Assembly: GCA_017883135.1 (NCBI GenBank)
Contig: JADGOE010000032.1
Span: 1-33,962, forward strand
Origin: Acidimicrobiales bacterium
Lineage (GTDB): Bacteria > Actinomycetota > Acidimicrobiia > Acidimicrobiales > RAAP-2
DNA length: 33,962 nt
Direction: 5' to 3'
Position 1 is the stretch's first letter. Every line of letters starts with the position of its first letter. The translations under genes were made by a program, and so were the position numbers. Of this stretch, positions 25,700 through 33,724 are shown one piece after another. The notes beneath the pieces are model-generated. The model did not search any database. It was not told the origin of the DNA and worked only from the letters and a program-made list of their open reading frames with translations.

Positions 25700-26926
25700 A
25701 TGACCGACGACAGCGACATGCCGCCGGCCGGCCCTGGCCCCTCGGCCACGGAACCTTCCGGCGGCGCCATGGCGCCTCCGTCCCCCGTACCTGGAGGAGC
25801 TCCGGCTCAGGTTCCCGAACTCCACTACGAGGCGACCGAACAGGAGCTGACCGGCACGACGGCCCGGAACAGGAGGCTGTGGCCGTGGGTACTTCTCGTC
25901 ATCGTTGTGATCGGACTGGCCGTGGCCTCGCGGATCAACCTCGACTACTACGCCGTTCAGCCTGGTACTGCGCAGTCCGTGCAGCAGTTCATCACCGTGC
26001 CGCCCGCCAAGAGCCATCCGATCAGCCATCCGGTGTTGTTGACCGATGTCGAGATCGGGCGGGTCTCGGCGCTTTCCTATCTGTTCTACAAGCTGCAGAG
26101 CAACACCACACTCGAACCGCTGGACAACGTCACCGGTGGGATGCCACCCTCCGAACTGGACGCGCAAGGGCAGCTCGAGATGTCCCAGGCCGAGTCCTAC
26201 GCGAAGACCGCAGCACTGCGGCAGCTCGGCTACACGGTGACAGCCACCCCCGTGGGCGCGGTGGTGTCCGGAACCTTCATCGGCACGCCGGCCTACCGCG
26301 CCCTGAACGTGGGTGATGTGATCTCTTCCGTCGACGGGGTGGTGACCCCAACTGCGGTGAGCCTGATGACGACCTTGAGGAAGCACCACTCGGGAGAGAC
26401 CGTCAGCCTCAGCGTGCACCGGGGGGGCACGGGTACCCCGACCTCGGTGCCGGTGACGCTCAAGACCGCGGTGGTGGACCTCGGTGGCGGCTACACGGTG
26501 ACGGTGGACATGGGCATCGTTCCCCAGGACCAGGTCGACTACACCTACCCCTTTCCGGTCACCATCAACGTCACCAACATCGGAGGCCCGTCGGCCGGGC
26601 TGGCGATGACCCTCGGCGTGATCGACGCGCTGTCCGAGGGGTCACTCACCGGCGGTCGCACGGTGGCCGCCACCGGCACCATCGACAGCTCCGGCAAGGT
26701 GGGCGACGTGGGTGGAGTACCTCAGAAGACCGTCGCGGTGGAGAACGCCGACGCTTCGATCTTCCTCGTTCCGCCTGGGGAGTACAAGGACGCGATGTCC
26801 AAGGATCGATCCGGCCTGAAGATCTATGCGGTCTCGACGCTCGATCAGGCCTTGGCGGTGCTGGCCGCCCACGGGGGCACCGTGCCGGCGGCTCTGACCG
26901 GTCACCTGCCGCCCGTTGCGGGATGA
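25700..26926 (+). CDS. PDZ-Lon (YlbL-type) membrane serine protease
   Basis: 408 residues: a Pro-rich cytoplasmic start (1-50), one transmembrane helix (~61-77), a helical region with SQAESYAKTAALRQLGY, a PDZ domain (~175-260; ALNVGDVISSVDGV) and a C-terminal Lon (S16) protease domain with Ser298 in GGPSAGLAMTL and Lys343 in GVPQKTVAVENA. The Ser-Lys dyad is intact, but no AAA+ domain is present, so it is not ATP-driven. Same family as Rv3194c, which in mycobacteria sits next to UPF0182 Rv3193c, as nearly here. The bacillary YlbL is linked to degrading a cell-division inhibitor. The start could be 25700 or 25718; no clear ribosome binding site is seen. Confidence 0.9.
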   Translation: MTDDSDMPPAGPGPSATEPSGGAMAPPSPVPGGAPAQVPELHYEATEQELTGTTARNRRLWPWVLLVIVVIGLAVASRINLDYYAVQPGTAQSVQQFITVPPAKSHPISHPVLLTDVEIGRVSALSYLFYKLQSNTTLEPLDNVTGGMPPSELDAQGQLEMSQAESYAKTAALRQLGYTVTATPVGAVVSGTFIGTPAYRALNVGDVISSVDGVVTPTAVSLMTTLRKHHSGETVSLSVHRGGTGTPTSVPVTLKTAVVDLGGGYTVTVDMGIVPQDQVDYTYPFPVTINVTNIGGPSAGLAMTLGVIDALSEGSLTGGRTVAATGTIDSSGKVGDVGGVPQKTVAVENADASIFLVPPGEYKDAMSKDRSGLKIYAVSTLDQALAVLAAHGGTVPAALTGHLPPVAG

Positions 26927-26949
26927 CCGGATTCGGGTACCGACAGTCG

Positions 26950-26955
26950 TAGGCT
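26950..26955 (+). promoter_or_regulatory. -10 box TAGGCT for the DivIVA-like gene
   Basis: TAGGCT ends 7 nt before ATG 26963, identical in sequence and spacing to the box at 10109. It decides the start at 26963 over the ATG at 26981. Confidence 0.55.
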
Positions 26956-26962
26956 CTCGCCC

Positions 26963-28771
26963 ATGCCCGAGGAACGCCGGATGACCATTACTTCCTCACC
27001 CCACCTGGCACCCGATGATGTTGCCCGTCACACGTTCGCCTCGGTGCGGCGGGGCTTCGATCCCACCGAGGTCCGCGACTACCTCGAATCGATCGCCATC
27101 GGACTCAGGGGAATTGCCGATCGTGAACGCCAGCTGCTCGAGGAGTTGGCCGACGCCGAGCACCGGGCGGCCAATCCGGTCCTCGACGAGCCCACGCTGT
27201 CAGCGGCGCTGGGTCACGAGACCGGCCGGGTGATCCACAGCGCGCACGAGGTCGCCGCTGAGATGTTGGCCAGGGCCGAGGCGGAGGCGAACCGGCTCAT
27301 CACCGAAGCAAACGAGGATGCCGAACAGAGCAGCGCCCGTGTTGAAGCCCAGGCCGCGGAGCAGAGAGCCCAGGTCGAGGCGGAGGTCAACGAGCTCCGC
27401 GAGCGGACCCACCAGCAGGTGTCGGCGGCACAGGAGTCAGCGCACCGCGCGGCCGAGGAGCTGCTCACTCAGGCCCGACAGGAGTGTCGGGCCATGGTCG
27501 ACGAGGCGCAGCAGCTGAGGGCGCGGGTTCTGGCCGACCTGTCCCGGCGCCGGAAGGTCCTCCACGCGCAGATCGAGCAGCTGCGCGCAGGGCGCGAGCG
27601 GCTGGCCGAGACGATCAACGACGTTCGCCGCTCGGTCGATGTCATCGCCGATGATCTCTTCACCGCAGAGGACGACGCCCGGCTCGCAGCCGAGGCCGCC
27701 GGGCGCGAGGTGGTGAGCCGTCCAGACGACGGCACGCCCGAGGAGTTGGCCGCGATGCTGCTGACCGACGAGGCCGAGGCTGCAGCCCGCCCGGCACAGC
27801 CCGACGGCCCTGCTGGCGACGTCCCGCCCGGGGGAACAGCTACCGCGGATGCGGACGAACGGGGGGAGGCTCCGGGTGAGAGCACCACCGGCGCGACCGA
27901 GGCGCCGCCCGCAGAGGCGCCGCCCGCAGAGTCCGTCGATGCTCTGTTCGCCAAAATCCGGGCGGCACGGGACGAGCCCGAGGCCGGCGGCCGCGATCAG
28001 GATCCAGGGCCGGACACGGCTGATGCGGCGGGGTCGGAGGTCGGGCCCGAGGAGACCGACGACGAATCGGGCGACGAATCGGGCGACGAGCCACCTGAGG
28101 AACAGAGCCCGGTCGTGGCGCGTCGCGACGAGCTGGTCGACCCGATCGTCAACGCTCTGGCCCGACGTCTGAAGCGAACCCTCCAGGACGATCAGAACGA
28201 TCTCCTCGACCGTCTGCGTTCCAACGGATCCCACTGGTCGATCGGCCTCCTCCCCGAGGAGACCGAACACGTCGCCGCGTACGCCACGGCCGCGGTACCC
28301 GCGTTGGAGGAGGCGTCCGAGGCCGGGGTCTCCTTTGCCGGACCGGGTTCGGCCCATGGCCCTGACGCCGATGCCCTGTTGGGAATCGCCCACGAACTGG
28401 CCACCGCGCTGGTGGGCCCGCTGCGGCGCCGCCTGTCCGGTGGTGAGGAGCTCGCCGGTGCAGAGGAGTCGGTGGTGGCCGAGTACGTCGGCTCGGCATT
28501 CAGGGAATGGAAGGGCGAGCGCATCGGGCGACTGGCCGGCGACCATGTGGTGGCCGCGTTCTCGCTGGGCTCGATGTCGGCAATCGAAGGCGAGTCGTCT
28601 GCCCAGCTCAAGTGGGTGGCCGTCCCCAGCTCGGGTGACGAACCCTGTCCCGACTGCGAGGACAACGGGCTGAACGGGTCGCAACGACCGGGTGAGGCTT
28701 TCCCTACCGGGCACGCTCATCCCCCTGCCCACCCCGGGTGTCGGTGCGTCGTCGTGCGCTCGGCCACCTAG
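26963..28771 (+). CDS. DivIVA-domain coiled-coil protein with phage-head-like Cys/His C-terminus
   Basis: 602 residues. The N-terminus (~10-60; LAPDDVARHTFASVRRGFDP, then EVRDYLESI) is a DivIVA domain, which binds curved membranes at poles and septa. A long Ala/Glu/Arg/Gln coiled coil follows (~60-240), then an acidic, Pro-rich linker (~250-375) with short repeats (EAPPAEAPPAE; DESGDESGDE). A folded C-terminal domain (~385-602) ends with PCPDCEDNGLNG, FPTGHAHPPAHPGCRC. This C-x2-C ... GH-x-HPP-x-HPxCRC tail is like that of phage Mu gpF/minor head proteins. No phage genes surround it, so it is a chromosomal fusion. It may organise polar growth or division. 9 bp separate it from the UPF0182 gene. 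Confidence 0.82.
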   Translation: MPEERRMTITSSPHLAPDDVARHTFASVRRGFDPTEVRDYLESIAIGLRGIADRERQLLEELADAEHRAANPVLDEPTLSAALGHETGRVIHSAHEVAAEMLARAEAEANRLITEANEDAEQSSARVEAQAAEQRAQVEAEVNELRERTHQQVSAAQESAHRAAEELLTQARQECRAMVDEAQQLRARVLADLSRRRKVLHAQIEQLRAGRERLAETINDVRRSVDVIADDLFTAEDDARLAAEAAGREVVSRPDDGTPEELAAMLLTDEAEAAARPAQPDGPAGDVPPGGTATADADERGEAPGESTTGATEAPPAEAPPAESVDALFAKIRAARDEPEAGGRDQDPGPDTADAAGSEVGPEETDDESGDESGDEPPEEQSPVVARRDELVDPIVNALARRLKRTLQDDQNDLLDRLRSNGSHWSIGLLPEETEHVAAYATAAVPALEEASEAGVSFAGPGSAHGPDADALLGIAHELATALVGPLRRRLSGGEELAGAEESVVAEYVGSAFREWKGERIGRLAGDHVVAAFSLGSMSAIEGESSAQLKWVAVPSSGDEPCPDCEDNGLNGSQRPGEAFPTGHAHPPAHPGCRCVVVRSAT

Positions 28772-28774
28772 GCT
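28769..28774 (+). promoter_or_regulatory. -10 box TAGGCT for the UPF0182 gene, overlapping the upstream stop codon
   Basis: TAGGCT ends 6 nt before GTG 28781; its TAG is the stop codon of the DivIVA-like gene. It would allow a leaderless internal transcript. Confidence 0.5.
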
Positions 28775-28780
28775 GCAGGC

Positions 28781-31708
28781 GTGCGAATCCCGAGCGACAT
28801 GCCCCCGGCCTCGCGCCCTGCCCGGCGCGGGCTGCGCCGTTGGATCATCGTGGGCCTGGTCGTCTTGGTGGTCGTCATCGCTTCGCTACGAACGTTCGCC
28901 ATCTTCTACACGGACGCGCTCTGGTTCTCGTCGGTGTCCTTGCACTCGGTGTGGGTCAAGCTCTTCGAGATCAAGGCCGGCTTGCTGGTGGTCTTCGGCG
29001 TGGTCTTCGCGGTGTTGCTGCTGGCCAGCCTGATCGTGGCCGAACGCCTGGCCCCCAAGGGCCCCTCGCTCGACGCCGAGGACGAGTTCGTGAAGCGGTA
29101 CCGCGAGGTGATCGGCCCGTATGCCCGTTGGCTGCGGGCGGGCGTAGTCGTCGTGCTGTCGCTCATCGTCGGGTCCCAGGCGGTCGGGCAGTGGCGGAAC
29201 TGGATCCTGTTTCGCAACAGCACCCCCTTCCCCGCCACCGACCCGCAGTTCCATCGCAACGTCGCCTACTACGTGATGACCCTTCCGTTCCAGCAGTTCC
29301 TGATCCACTGGGCACTGGTGGCCCTGTTCGTCGTGCTGGTGGTCACCGTCCTCAGCCACTACCTCAACGGCGGCATTCGGATGCAGGGCTCCCGGCCGAG
29401 GGTCCGCCCGGCGGTCAAGGCCCACATCTCGGTCATCCTCGGCCTGCTGGCCCTGGTCAAGGCGGTCGGCTACTACCTGGCCCGCTTCAATCTCGACCTC
29501 TCGTCCAACGGCTACGTCCAGGGCGCCGGCTACACCGACGTGCACGCCCGCCTGCCGGCCCTCCAGCTCCTCATCCTGGTGTCGTTGGCAGCGGCCATCC
29601 TCCTCATCTACAACATCCGCCGCCAGGGCTGGGCGCTTCCGATCCTGGGTGTCGGCCTGTGGTTCCTGGTGGCGTTGAGCGCAGGCACCATCTACCCGGC
29701 GGCCGTGCAGGCCCTCAAGGTGAACCCTGCGCAGAACACGTTGGAGCGCCCGTACATCCAACGCAACATCGACGCCACCCGGTCGGCCATGGGGATCGCC
29801 GGCGTTCAGAGCATCCCCTACCCTGCGTCGTCGACGCTGACCGCCTCCCAGCTGTCGGCCAACAGCGACACGTTGGCCAATGTCCGGCTGTGGGACCCCA
29901 ACCAGACCCAGCCAACCTTCGACAAGCTGCAGGACATCCGCTCCTACTACCAGTTCAACAGCCTGGCCGTGGACCGATACACGGTAAACGGGTCGGAGAG
30001 CCCGGCCGTCGTCGGGGTCCGTGAGATCAACGACCAGGATCTCCCGTCTTCCTCGTGGGTGAACACCACTCTGCAGTACACCCACGGCTACGGGATGGTG
30101 GTGTCGCCCGCCAATGCCACCACCAGCAATGGCGATCCGGTGTTCGCTGTCGGCGACGTGCCCCCGGTCTCCAACAGCGGGCTCCCCACGGTCAGCCAAC
30201 CCTCGGTCTACTTCGGCCTCAACAACACGGGATATGTGGTGGCCAACACCAAACAGCCCGAAATCGACTTTCAGCTGACAAATGGGACCAACGTCGAAAC
30301 CCACTACTCGGGCGCCGGCGGGGTACAGCTCTCGTCCTTCTTCGACCAGGCAATGTTCGCGCTCCGCTTCAGTGATCTGAACCTGATCATCTCCAATCAG
30401 ATCACCAGCCAGTCTCGTTTGATGTTCGACCGCGGCGTGCAGGCACGGGTGTCCAAGGCCGCACCGTTCCTGAACCTTGACGCCGACCCCTACCCGGCAC
30501 TGATCGGGGGGCACATCGAATGGGTGCAGGACGCATACACGACCTCCGACAACTATCCGTACTCGCAGAACGCCGACACCGGCGCCGTGGCCCAGGGAAG
30601 TGGCCTCGCGGGGAACTTCAACTACGTCCGCAACTCGGTCAAAGTGGTCATCGACGCCTACACGGGTCACATGACCTTCTACGTCATGGATCCGAGCGAT
30701 CCGATCATCCGCACCTACGAGAAGGCCTTCCCGGGGATGTTCACCCCGGCATCGAAGATGAGCGCCGAGCTCAAGGCCCACTTGCGCTATCCCGAGGACA
30801 TCTTCGCCGTCCAGGCCACGACCTACGGGAAGTACCACATCACCCGAGCCCAGAGCTTCTACAGTGCCGCCGACGCCTGGGCGCTGTCACCGTCGCCGGG
30901 ATCGGGATCTCCCTCACAGGCCCTCGCCACCACGTTCACCACCAATGCCCAGGGCCAACAGGTGTCTACCGGCCAACTGGTCCGAATGGCGCCGATCTAT
31001 CAGGAGATGCGCGCCCCCGGGCAGGCCCAGCAGTCGTTCACGTTGCTCGACGCGTTCGTCCCGGTGTCGCAACAGAGCCAGATCCAGACGCTGTCCGGAT
31101 TCATGATCGCGGGTTCCGACCCCGGCCACTACGGAGAGCTGCAGATGTTCGTGACGCCACGGGACAGACCGGTCAACGGACCGTCCATCGTGGCCGCCCA
31201 GATCGACGCCAACCCGGATGTGTCCCAACAGATCACGTTGTTGAATTCCAACGGCTCCTCGGCGTTGCTCGGCAACGTGCTCATGATCCCGGTGGCCGAC
31301 TCGCTGCTCTACATCCAACCCCTGTACGTGGAGTCGTCGCGGAACGCCTTCCCCGAACTGCAACGTGTGATCGCCGTCTACGGGAAGCAGGCCGCGATCA
31401 AGCCGACGTTGGCCGGTGCTCTGACCCAGGTCTTCCAGGCCCCGGTTTCGACGACGCCGGGGACGGAGAGCGGCCCCGGGACCCTGTCTCCCCAGGTGCG
31501 GGCCCTCTTGGACCAGGCCCAGACCGCCTACCAGCAGTCCCAGACCGACCTGAAGGCAGGCAACCTGGGTGCGTACCAGTCCGACATCAACACGCTCGAG
31601 GCCCTCCTCCAGGATGTGCAGGTGCTGACCGGGGGCACGGTCGCCACCACGACGACCACGACGACCACCTCCCCGGCGGCGGGTACCGCCGCCTCCGGGG
31701 CGGGTTGA
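28781..31708 (+). CDS. UPF0182-family large membrane protein
   Basis: 975 residues. The N-terminal ~310 residues hold about seven transmembrane helices (first: IIVGLVVLVVVIASLRTFAI), followed by a very large soluble domain, probably outside, and a Thr-rich low-complexity C-terminus. Diagnostic segments include LERPYIQRNIDATRSAMGI, VRLWDPNQTQPTFDKLQDIRSYYQF, WVNTTLQYTHGYGMVVSP and MAPIYQEMRAPGQ. The family is widespread in actinobacteria (Rv3193c) and its function is unknown. Start GTG 28781 is supported by the -10 box. Its place after PDZ-Lon and DivIVA-like genes suggests an envelope role. Confidence 0.93.
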   Translation: MRIPSDMPPASRPARRGLRRWIIVGLVVLVVVIASLRTFAIFYTDALWFSSVSLHSVWVKLFEIKAGLLVVFGVVFAVLLLASLIVAERLAPKGPSLDAEDEFVKRYREVIGPYARWLRAGVVVVLSLIVGSQAVGQWRNWILFRNSTPFPATDPQFHRNVAYYVMTLPFQQFLIHWALVALFVVLVVTVLSHYLNGGIRMQGSRPRVRPAVKAHISVILGLLALVKAVGYYLARFNLDLSSNGYVQGAGYTDVHARLPALQLLILVSLAAAILLIYNIRRQGWALPILGVGLWFLVALSAGTIYPAAVQALKVNPAQNTLERPYIQRNIDATRSAMGIAGVQSIPYPASSTLTASQLSANSDTLANVRLWDPNQTQPTFDKLQDIRSYYQFNSLAVDRYTVNGSESPAVVGVREINDQDLPSSSWVNTTLQYTHGYGMVVSPANATTSNGDPVFAVGDVPPVSNSGLPTVSQPSVYFGLNNTGYVVANTKQPEIDFQLTNGTNVETHYSGAGGVQLSSFFDQAMFALRFSDLNLIISNQITSQSRLMFDRGVQARVSKAAPFLNLDADPYPALIGGHIEWVQDAYTTSDNYPYSQNADTGAVAQGSGLAGNFNYVRNSVKVVIDAYTGHMTFYVMDPSDPIIRTYEKAFPGMFTPASKMSAELKAHLRYPEDIFAVQATTYGKYHITRAQSFYSAADAWALSPSPGSGSPSQALATTFTTNAQGQQVSTGQLVRMAPIYQEMRAPGQAQQSFTLLDAFVPVSQQSQIQTLSGFMIAGSDPGHYGELQMFVTPRDRPVNGPSIVAAQIDANPDVSQQITLLNSNGSSALLGNVLMIPVADSLLYIQPLYVESSRNAFPELQRVIAVYGKQAAIKPTLAGALTQVFQAPVSTTPGTESGPGTLSPQVRALLDQAQTAYQQSQTDLKAGNLGAYQSDINTLEALLQDVQVLTGGTVATTTTTTTTSPAAGTAASGAG

Positions 31709-31788
31709 CCTGGGCGTGGGCCGCGGTCGCCCGTCTAACTGTTTGGCGGTTGGCGGAGGGCGGCGAACGGAGCAGGTCGGCAGGCTGC

Positions 31789-31794
31789 TAGATT
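31789..31794 (+). promoter_or_regulatory. -10 box TAGATT for the initiator tRNA
   Basis: TAGATT ends 12 nt before tRNA position 1, giving a start about 6 nt upstream of the mature 5' end. A -35 box is not evident. Confidence 0.45.
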
Positions 31795-31806
31795 CTCAAG
31801 TCGCGA

Positions 31807-31883
<77 letters not shown>

Positions 31884-31899
31884 AGTAATAATCCCAAGT

Positions 31900-31935
31900 C
31901 AGAGGGGGTCAGGCCGCTCGGCCCGGCCCCCTCTG
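31900..31935. terminator. Strong hairpin downstream of the tRNA
   Basis: CAGAGGGGG (31900-31908) pairs perfectly with CCCCCTCTG (31927-31935); a smaller GGCC/GGCC pair lies in the loop. There is no T run on the plus strand. It could end the tRNA transcript or lie in the att region. Confidence 0.5.
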
Positions 31936-31953
31936 CCATGGAGAAAAGTATGG

Positions 31954-31975
31954 ATTTGTCATCAATTTGTCATCA
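31954..31975 (+). repeat. Perfect 11-bp tandem repeat next to the att site
   Basis: ATTTGTCATCA occurs twice without spacer (31954-31964, 31965-31975), AT-rich in a GC-rich genome. Its place ~70 bp from the tRNA end suits arm-type binding sites of the integrase or excisionase. Confidence 0.75.
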
Positions 31976-31990
31976 GTGCGGAATTTGGCC

Positions 31991-32242
31991 ATGAGTGTGG
32001 ACGAGTTGGCGAAGCGTCGGCGGGAGAAGCTCGTTGAGCGTCTGATGTACTTGCTGAAGACGTACAGAACGGTCGTATTGGGGATCGATGAGGTCGAAAA
32101 TGTTCCCGAGTGGCGTAGTGCCGCTCGGGAAGCTGGTCGTCGGCTCAAGATTCACGTCAGTACCGGCGTATCCGGGGATGGAACCAAAGTCTGGGCGACT
32201 GAGGAGCCTGAGACGTTTCCGTCATCCGATCCCGCTGGCTGA
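31991..32242 (+). CDS. Small hypothetical protein of the integrative element
   Basis: 83 residues from ATG 31991: a charged N-terminal helix (MSVDELAKRRREKLVERL), a short hydrophobic strand YRTVVLGIDEVE, then WRSAAREAGRRLKIHVSTGV and KVWATEE. Small proteins with a similar WR.AAR.AGR pattern occur, from memory, in actinobacterial mobile elements; function unknown. A TTG at 31967 would lengthen it by 8 residues but starts inside the tandem repeat. It converges with the integrase with a 3-bp gap between stop codons. Confidence 0.6.
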   Translation: MSVDELAKRRREKLVERLMYLLKTYRTVVLGIDEVENVPEWRSAAREAGRRLKIHVSTGVSGDGTKVWATEEPETFPSSDPAG

Positions 32243-32245
32243 ACT

Positions 32246-33430
32246 TCAGCCCGTTTGATCGGGAAGGAGCCCTTCCTCATCTTCAGTTCCGAAGATGAGG
32301 GCTGCAACCTGTTCCGCTGCTGCCTCATGCAGCGAGGGGACAGGGTGGGTGTAGATGTCGAGGGTGAAGGCAACGTTTGCATGCCCAAGACGCTGCGAGA
32401 TGACAATCGACGGTACTCCCGCTGCCAGCCCCAACGTTGCGTACGTGTGCCGCAGGTCATGCAAGCGGATCCGGGGTAGTCCCAACTTGGCGACGGTTCG
32501 ATCGAAACACTGACTGAAGTAGTCAGGGTGCGTCGGTGAGCCGTCGAGTTTTGGAAAGACCAGATCGTGATCGATGTACGCTGCGCCAATCGCGGCACGT
32601 TCCCCGAGTTGGCGAATCCTGTGAGCCTCGAGCACTGCGACCGTGGTGTCGTCCAAGGCAAGTAGCCGACGGCCCTTGGCAGTCTTCGGTGTGCCAAACA
32701 TCAGCTCGTAGTTCACGCTGATGACCGTCTGGCGAACCGCGAGATGCTTGGTGACCGAGTCGATGTCCGACCAGCGAACGCCGAGTACCTCGCCGCGACG
32801 CATGCCCGTGGTCGCAGCCAAGGTGTAGGCAGCTTCCAGTCGGTGGCCACTGAGGCCCTTCAGGAAGATGCGGACCTGATTGCCATTCCACGTGCGTAAG
32901 CCTTCGGTCCTAGAACGATTGATCCGGGGTGGATCTGCGGCGTCGGCGACGTTCCGGTGAACGAGTTGCTTGCGCTGTGCATCCTTGAGCGCCTTATGGA
33001 GCAGGTTGTGAATCGATCTCACCGTCTTGGGCGATAACCCTCCGGGCTTGCCGACACGGCCGTTACTGAGCAGTTCGACATAGAGCCGATCGAGATGGCC
33101 ATGAGATAGCTGCTGAAGCTTGATACCCCCGAGCGTCGGCATGACGTGAAGCGTGATCTCGCACTGGTACCGGTGCCAGGTACTCGGCCGAATCGAGTGT
33201 TGGACGATGGGGAGCCACTGGTCATTGAGGTACTCACCTAGCGTCAGCTTCGTTGGTTCGACGTAGTCCCCGGTCTGCACCGATGTGACCGTGCTGCTCA
33301 GGTACCGCTGAGCCTCCTCCTTGGTCCCAAAGCCGCCCTTGGAGCGCTGGCGCCTCTTCCCCGTGCTGTCTGGCATGTAATAGTAGGCGGTCCAGGTTGA
33401 GCCGCGTTTCTTGATGAAGCTTCCTTGCAT
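32246..33430 (-). CDS. int: Tyrosine recombinase / integrase
   Basis: 394 residues. N-terminal arm-binding domain (~1-60; GTKEEAQRYL), SAM-like core-binding domain (~62-165; LTLGEYLNDQWLP) and C-terminal catalytic domain with all active residues: Arg211 (TGMRRGEV), Lys249 (TPKTAKGRR), His324 and Arg327 (LHDLRHTYA), His350 (RLGHAN) and the nucleophile Tyr360 (LDIYTH). It should insert the element at the adjacent tRNA-fMet and, with the excisionase, remove it. It lies two bases past the xis stop, so the genes are one operon read towards the tRNA. Confidence 0.96.
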   Translation of the reverse strand: MQGSFIKKRGSTWTAYYYMPDSTGKRRQRSKGGFGTKEEAQRYLSSTVTSVQTGDYVEPTKLTLGEYLNDQWLPIVQHSIRPSTWHRYQCEITLHVMPTLGGIKLQQLSHGHLDRLYVELLSNGRVGKPGGLSPKTVRSIHNLLHKALKDAQRKQLVHRNVADAADPPRINRSRTEGLRTWNGNQVRIFLKGLSGHRLEAAYTLAATTGMRRGEVLGVRWSDIDSVTKHLAVRQTVISVNYELMFGTPKTAKGRRLLALDDTTVAVLEAHRIRQLGERAAIGAAYIDHDLVFPKLDGSPTHPDYFSQCFDRTVAKLGLPRIRLHDLRHTYATLGLAAGVPSIVISQRLGHANVAFTLDIYTHPVPSLHEAAAEQVAALIFGTEDEEGLLPDQTG

Positions 33431-33432
33431 CG

Positions 33433-33708
33433 CTACACCTCGTCTTCTTCGTCTGTGCCCGGCGGCTCAAGCAACCGGATCAGAGCCAGAGACGGAATGC
33501 GGATGAGCCGCCCGACTCGGAGAACCGGCACCGGGAAGGTGCCTTCCTTGATCGCCTTGTAGCCCGTACTCCGATCGATGTGAAGGAGCAGGAAGGCTTC
33601 GTCGGCAGTAATGACCGGTCGCTCGCTCAGGGAGAGACGAAGGGCCTGTAACCGCGACGTCCCAGCCGAGATTGGATGGGGCGCCTGGTTGTGGGTGGTG
33701 TCAGTCAT
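33433..33708 (-). CDS. xis: Excisionase-like helix-turn-helix protein
   Basis: 91 residues with a winged-helix excisionase/MerR-like domain (~32-80): VITADEAFLLLHIDRSTGYK, then EGTFPVPVLRVGRLIRIPS, the usual pattern of DNA-binding excisionases. The N-terminus is polar, the C-terminus acidic. ATG 33708 has AAAGGAG 7 nt upstream. Sits between immA-like and int genes on the same strand. Confidence 0.88.
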   Translation of the reverse strand: MTDTTHNQAPHPISAGTSRLQALRLSLSERPVITADEAFLLLHIDRSTGYKAIKEGTFPVPVLRVGRLIRIPSLALIRLLEPPGTDEEDEV

Positions 33709-33724
33709 AGAAGACTCCTTTCAC

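Noticed and set aside
28886-30838. 650-codon open frame on the minus strand
   Set aside because: Antisense to the UPF0182 gene, whose own frame has clear family segments; the composition is shadow-like (Gly/Arg/His/Val-rich).
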